Source: an uncultured Eubacterium sp. (GTDB taxonomy: Bacteria; Bacillota; Clostridia; Lachnospirales; Lachnospiraceae). From it: 8,564 nucleotides of DNA. This document shows, in pieces, positions 6,538-8,564 of this stretch. The notes under the pieces are model-generated. The model was not told where the DNA came from and did no database searches. It saw only the letters and a list, made by a program, of their open reading frames with translations. Position numbers and translations under genes: made by a program. The DNA lies in assembly GCA_905236295.1 (NCBI GenBank), contig CAJOQF010000145.1, positions 1 to 8,564 of the forward strand. Reading direction: 5' to 3'. Each line of letters starts with the position of its first letter. Positions within the stretch are counted from its first letter, which is position 1.

Positions 6538-7017
6538 ATGGAAAAGAAGAATCTACTTACATATGAGGGTCTTCAGAAGCTCGAGCAGGAGCTTGAGGAT
6601 CTCAAGGTTGTAAAGCGTAAAGAAGTTTCACAGAAGATAAAAGAGGCACGCGAGCAGGGTGATCTCTCAGAGAACGCTGAGTACGATGCAGCAAAGGATG
6701 AGCAGAGAGATATCGAGGCGCGTATCGAGGAGATCGAGAAAATCCTCAAAAACGCAGATGTCGTTGTTGAAGATGAGATCGACCTTGACAAGATAAATGT
6801 AGGATGTAAGGTTCGCATATATGACTGCGAATTCGAGGAGGAGCTCGAGTACAAGATCGTCGGATCGACAGAGGCAAGCTCACTCCAGGGTAAGATTTCA
6901 AACGAGTCTCCTGTAGGAAAAGCACTTATCGGTGCAAAGGTTGGAGATGTTGTGGATGTGGAGACACAGTCAGGTGTGCTCCAGTACAAAGTATTAGAGA
7001 TACAGAGGTCAAATTAA
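6538..7017 (+). CDS. greA: Transcription elongation factor GreA
   Basis: Rescues backtracked RNA polymerase by stimulating transcript cleavage through the secondary channel. The 159-aa length is standard. Residues 1-75 form the antiparallel coiled coil, starting with the family's LTYEGLQKLEQELEDLK. At its tip is GDLSENAEYDAAK (41-53), whose Asp42 and Glu45 correspond to the acidic pair that positions the catalytic Mg2+ in E. coli GreA (Asp41, Glu44). The C-terminal FKBP-like domain (about 82-157) ends with the signature SNESPVGKALIGAKVGD (121-137) that binds the polymerase rim. The DLSENAEY tip marks GreA rather than a tip-variant paralogue. It is first in a unit with lysS, whose ATG begins 1 nt after the greA stop, an arrangement shared by many Firmicutes. 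It is driven by the consensus promoter at 6432-6460. Confidence 0.97.
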   Translation: MEKKNLLTYEGLQKLEQELEDLKVVKRKEVSQKIKEAREQGDLSENAEYDAAKDEQRDIEARIEEIEKILKNADVVVEDEIDLDKINVGCKVRIYDCEFEEELEYKIVGSTEASSLQGKISNESPVGKALIGAKVGDVVDVETQSGVLQYKVLEIQRSN

Positions 7018-7018
7018 T

Positions 7019-8564
7019 ATGGCAGATCAGAATAATAAGCCGCAGGACACCAACCAGCTCTTACAGATAAGACACGAAAAGCTGGACAACCTTGTGGAAA
7101 AGGGTAAAAACCCGTTTGTTATAACAAAATATAATCAGACTCATCACAGCATTGAGATCAAAGATGCTTTTGATGAGCTCGAGGGAAAGGAAGTATCCAT
7201 TGCCGGACGTATCATGTTCAAGCGCGTTATGGGAAAAGCTTCCTTCTGCAATGTCAGAGATCTTCAGGGAGATATACAGGCTTATATTACCAGAGATGAC
7301 ATCGGAGATGACAATTATGCCGATTTCAAGAAATATGATGTGGGTGACATTGTCGGAATAAAAGGTTTCGTATTCAAAACAAAGACCGGAGAGATTTCCG
7401 TACACGCAAAAGAAGTGACTCTTCTTTCCAAGAGTTTACAGATACTTCCGGAGAAGTTCCACGGACTCACCGACACAGATCTCCGCTACAGACAGAGATA
7501 TGTGGATCTCATAATGAACGCTGACGTAAAGACAACATTCATCGCCAGATCAAAGGTTATATCTTCAGTGAGACGTTACCTTGATGAGCAGGGATTCATG
7601 GAAGTTGAGACCCCGATGCTTGTTGCAAATGCAGGTGGAGCTGCTGCAAGACCGTTCGAGACACATTTCAATGCCTTGAATGAGGATCTCAAGCTCAGGA
7701 TCTCACTTGAGCTCTATTTGAAGAGGCTTATCGTCGGTGGAATGGAGCGCGTATATGAGATCGGACGAGTTTTCAGAAACGAGGGACTCGACACCAGACA
7801 CAATCCGGAGTTCACACTTATGGAGCTCTATCAGGCATACACAGATTATCACGGCATGATGGATCTCACAGAGAATCTCTACCGTTATGTGGCCAGAGAG
7901 GTTACAGGTTCAGAGGTGATTACCTACGGTGAGCACACCATTGACTTCTCAAAGCCGTTTGAGAGAATAACCATGGTTGACGCTGTTATGAAGTATGCGG
8001 GCGTTGACTTCAACAATATCAAGGATACAAAGGCAGCAAAGATGATCGCGGATGAGAGAGGTATCGAATATGAAGATCGTCATGAGAAGGGCGACATCTT
8101 AAACCTCTTCTTCGAAGAGTACGTAGAGGATAAGCTTATCCAGCCTACGTTCGTAATGGATCATCCTGTAGAGATTTCACCTCTCACAAAGAAAAAGCCT
8201 GATAATCCGGACTATGTTGAGAGATTTGAGTTCTTCTTAAATGGATGGGAGATGGCAAATGCATACTCTGAGCTGAACGATCCTATCGACCAGCGCGAGC
8301 GTTTCGCTGCACAGGAGAAGCTTTTCGCAGCCGGAGATGACGAGGCAAACCGCACAGACGAGGACTTCTTAAACGCACTCGATATCGGCATGCCACCGAC
8401 AGGTGGTATCGGATTCGGTATCGACCGTATGGTAATGATCATGACAAACTCGCCGGCGATAAGAGACGTATTACTCTTTCCGACCATGAAATCGCTCGGC
8501 GGTGAGAAAAAGAGTTCGACATCATCATCAAACGATGAAACCGGATTCTTTACTCCGAACAACA
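7019..8564 (+). CDS. lysS: Lysine--tRNA ligase, class II (partial, 3' end outside window)
   Basis: Charges tRNA-Lys with lysine using ATP. The frame is open for 515 codons to the window edge with no stop. An OB-fold anticodon-binding domain covers about 55-145 (SIAGRIMFKRVMGKASFCNVRD, with LTDTDLRYRQRYVDL just after). The class II catalytic core follows: motif 1 around 184-201 (VRRYLDEQGFMEVETPML), the lysine-site segment NAGGAAARPF, motif 2 FRNEG (252-256) and RHNPEFT, and motif 3 GGIGFGIDRM (462-471). The usual end of bacterial LysRS, RDVLLFPTMK, is reached at 482-491. A polar Lys/Ser-rich linker then continues for at least 24 more residues (GGEKKSSTSSSNDE...), so the protein has a C-terminal extension of unknown length. 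ATG 7019 follows the greA stop by 1 nt; AGAGG at 7004-7008 is the ribosome site. Confidence 0.96.
   Translation, partial: MADQNNKPQDTNQLLQIRHEKLDNLVEKGKNPFVITKYNQTHHSIEIKDAFDELEGKEVSIAGRIMFKRVMGKASFCNVRDLQGDIQAYITRDDIGDDNYADFKKYDVGDIVGIKGFVFKTKTGEISVHAKEVTLLSKSLQILPEKFHGLTDTDLRYRQRYVDLIMNADVKTTFIARSKVISSVRRYLDEQGFMEVETPMLVANAGGAAARPFETHFNALNEDLKLRISLELYLKRLIVGGMERVYEIGRVFRNEGLDTRHNPEFTLMELYQAYTDYHGMMDLTENLYRYVAREVTGSEVITYGEHTIDFSKPFERITMVDAVMKYAGVDFNNIKDTKAAKMIADERGIEYEDRHEKGDILNLFFEEYVEDKLIQPTFVMDHPVEISPLTKKKPDNPDYVERFEFFLNGWEMANAYSELNDPIDQRERFAAQEKLFAAGDDEANRTDEDFLNALDIGMPPTGGIGFGIDRMVMIMTNSPAIRDVLLFPTMKSLGGEKKSSTSSSNDETGFFTPNN

Noticed and set aside
1..8564. CRISPR array, toxin-antitoxin pair, retron, phage or transposon, tRNA/rRNA, or a known riboswitch.
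   Set aside because: Both strands were read for spaced repeats, short paired genes, terminal inverted repeats and known RNA motifs; none was found, and the genes account for nearly all of the window.

Overview
The window looks like an ordinary chromosomal segment from a motile, anaerobic Firmicute, most likely of the family Lachnospiraceae (Butyrivibrio/Roseburia/Eubacterium-like). The grounds are purine-rich AGGAGG-type ribosome binding sites, the gene order, a clostridial-style chemoreceptor, a clostridial-style HD-GYP protein and a LysRS that runs past its usual end. This is inference from protein character and synteny; no 16S or other marker is present. All genes lie on the + strand and are tightly packed.

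Region 1 (1-3221) is a compact metabolic and housekeeping run: the 3' end of ornithine carbamoyltransferase (argF), then birA (biotin-protein ligase with an N-terminal DNA-binding domain), a small uncharacterised protein, coaX (type III pantothenate kinase) and dusB (tRNA-dihydrouridine synthase). Gaps are 12 nt, an 11-nt overlap, 1 nt and a 4-nt ATGA overlap, so co-transcription and translational coupling are likely. BirA activates biotin enzymes and CoaX commits pantothenate to CoA, so the two neighbours serve cofactor supply to acyl-CoA metabolism.

Region 2 (3264-6399) is a signalling pair: an HD-GYP protein with all the catalytic residues expected of a cyclic-di-GMP phosphodiesterase, then a two-TM methyl-accepting chemotaxis protein. 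The HD-GYP gene follows dusB after only 42 nt. The MCP gene has its own 151-nt upstream region and ends in a strong rho-independent terminator preceded by a second small hairpin.

Region 3 (6432-8564) is a new transcription unit with a perfect consensus promoter (TTGACA, 17 nt, TATAAT) and a structured leader of about 70 nt, followed by greA (transcript cleavage factor) and lysS (lysyl-tRNA synthetase, running off the right edge).

In many clostridia dusB is followed directly by greA and lysS, so the signalling pair seems to sit inside an otherwise conserved housekeeping block. I see no mobile element, CRISPR array, tRNA/rRNA, riboswitch of a known class or novel defence system. The points most worth a second look are the signalling insertion, two mutually exclusive hairpins in the greA leader, the C-terminal extension of LysRS, and the small conserved-looking gene wedged between birA and coaX.
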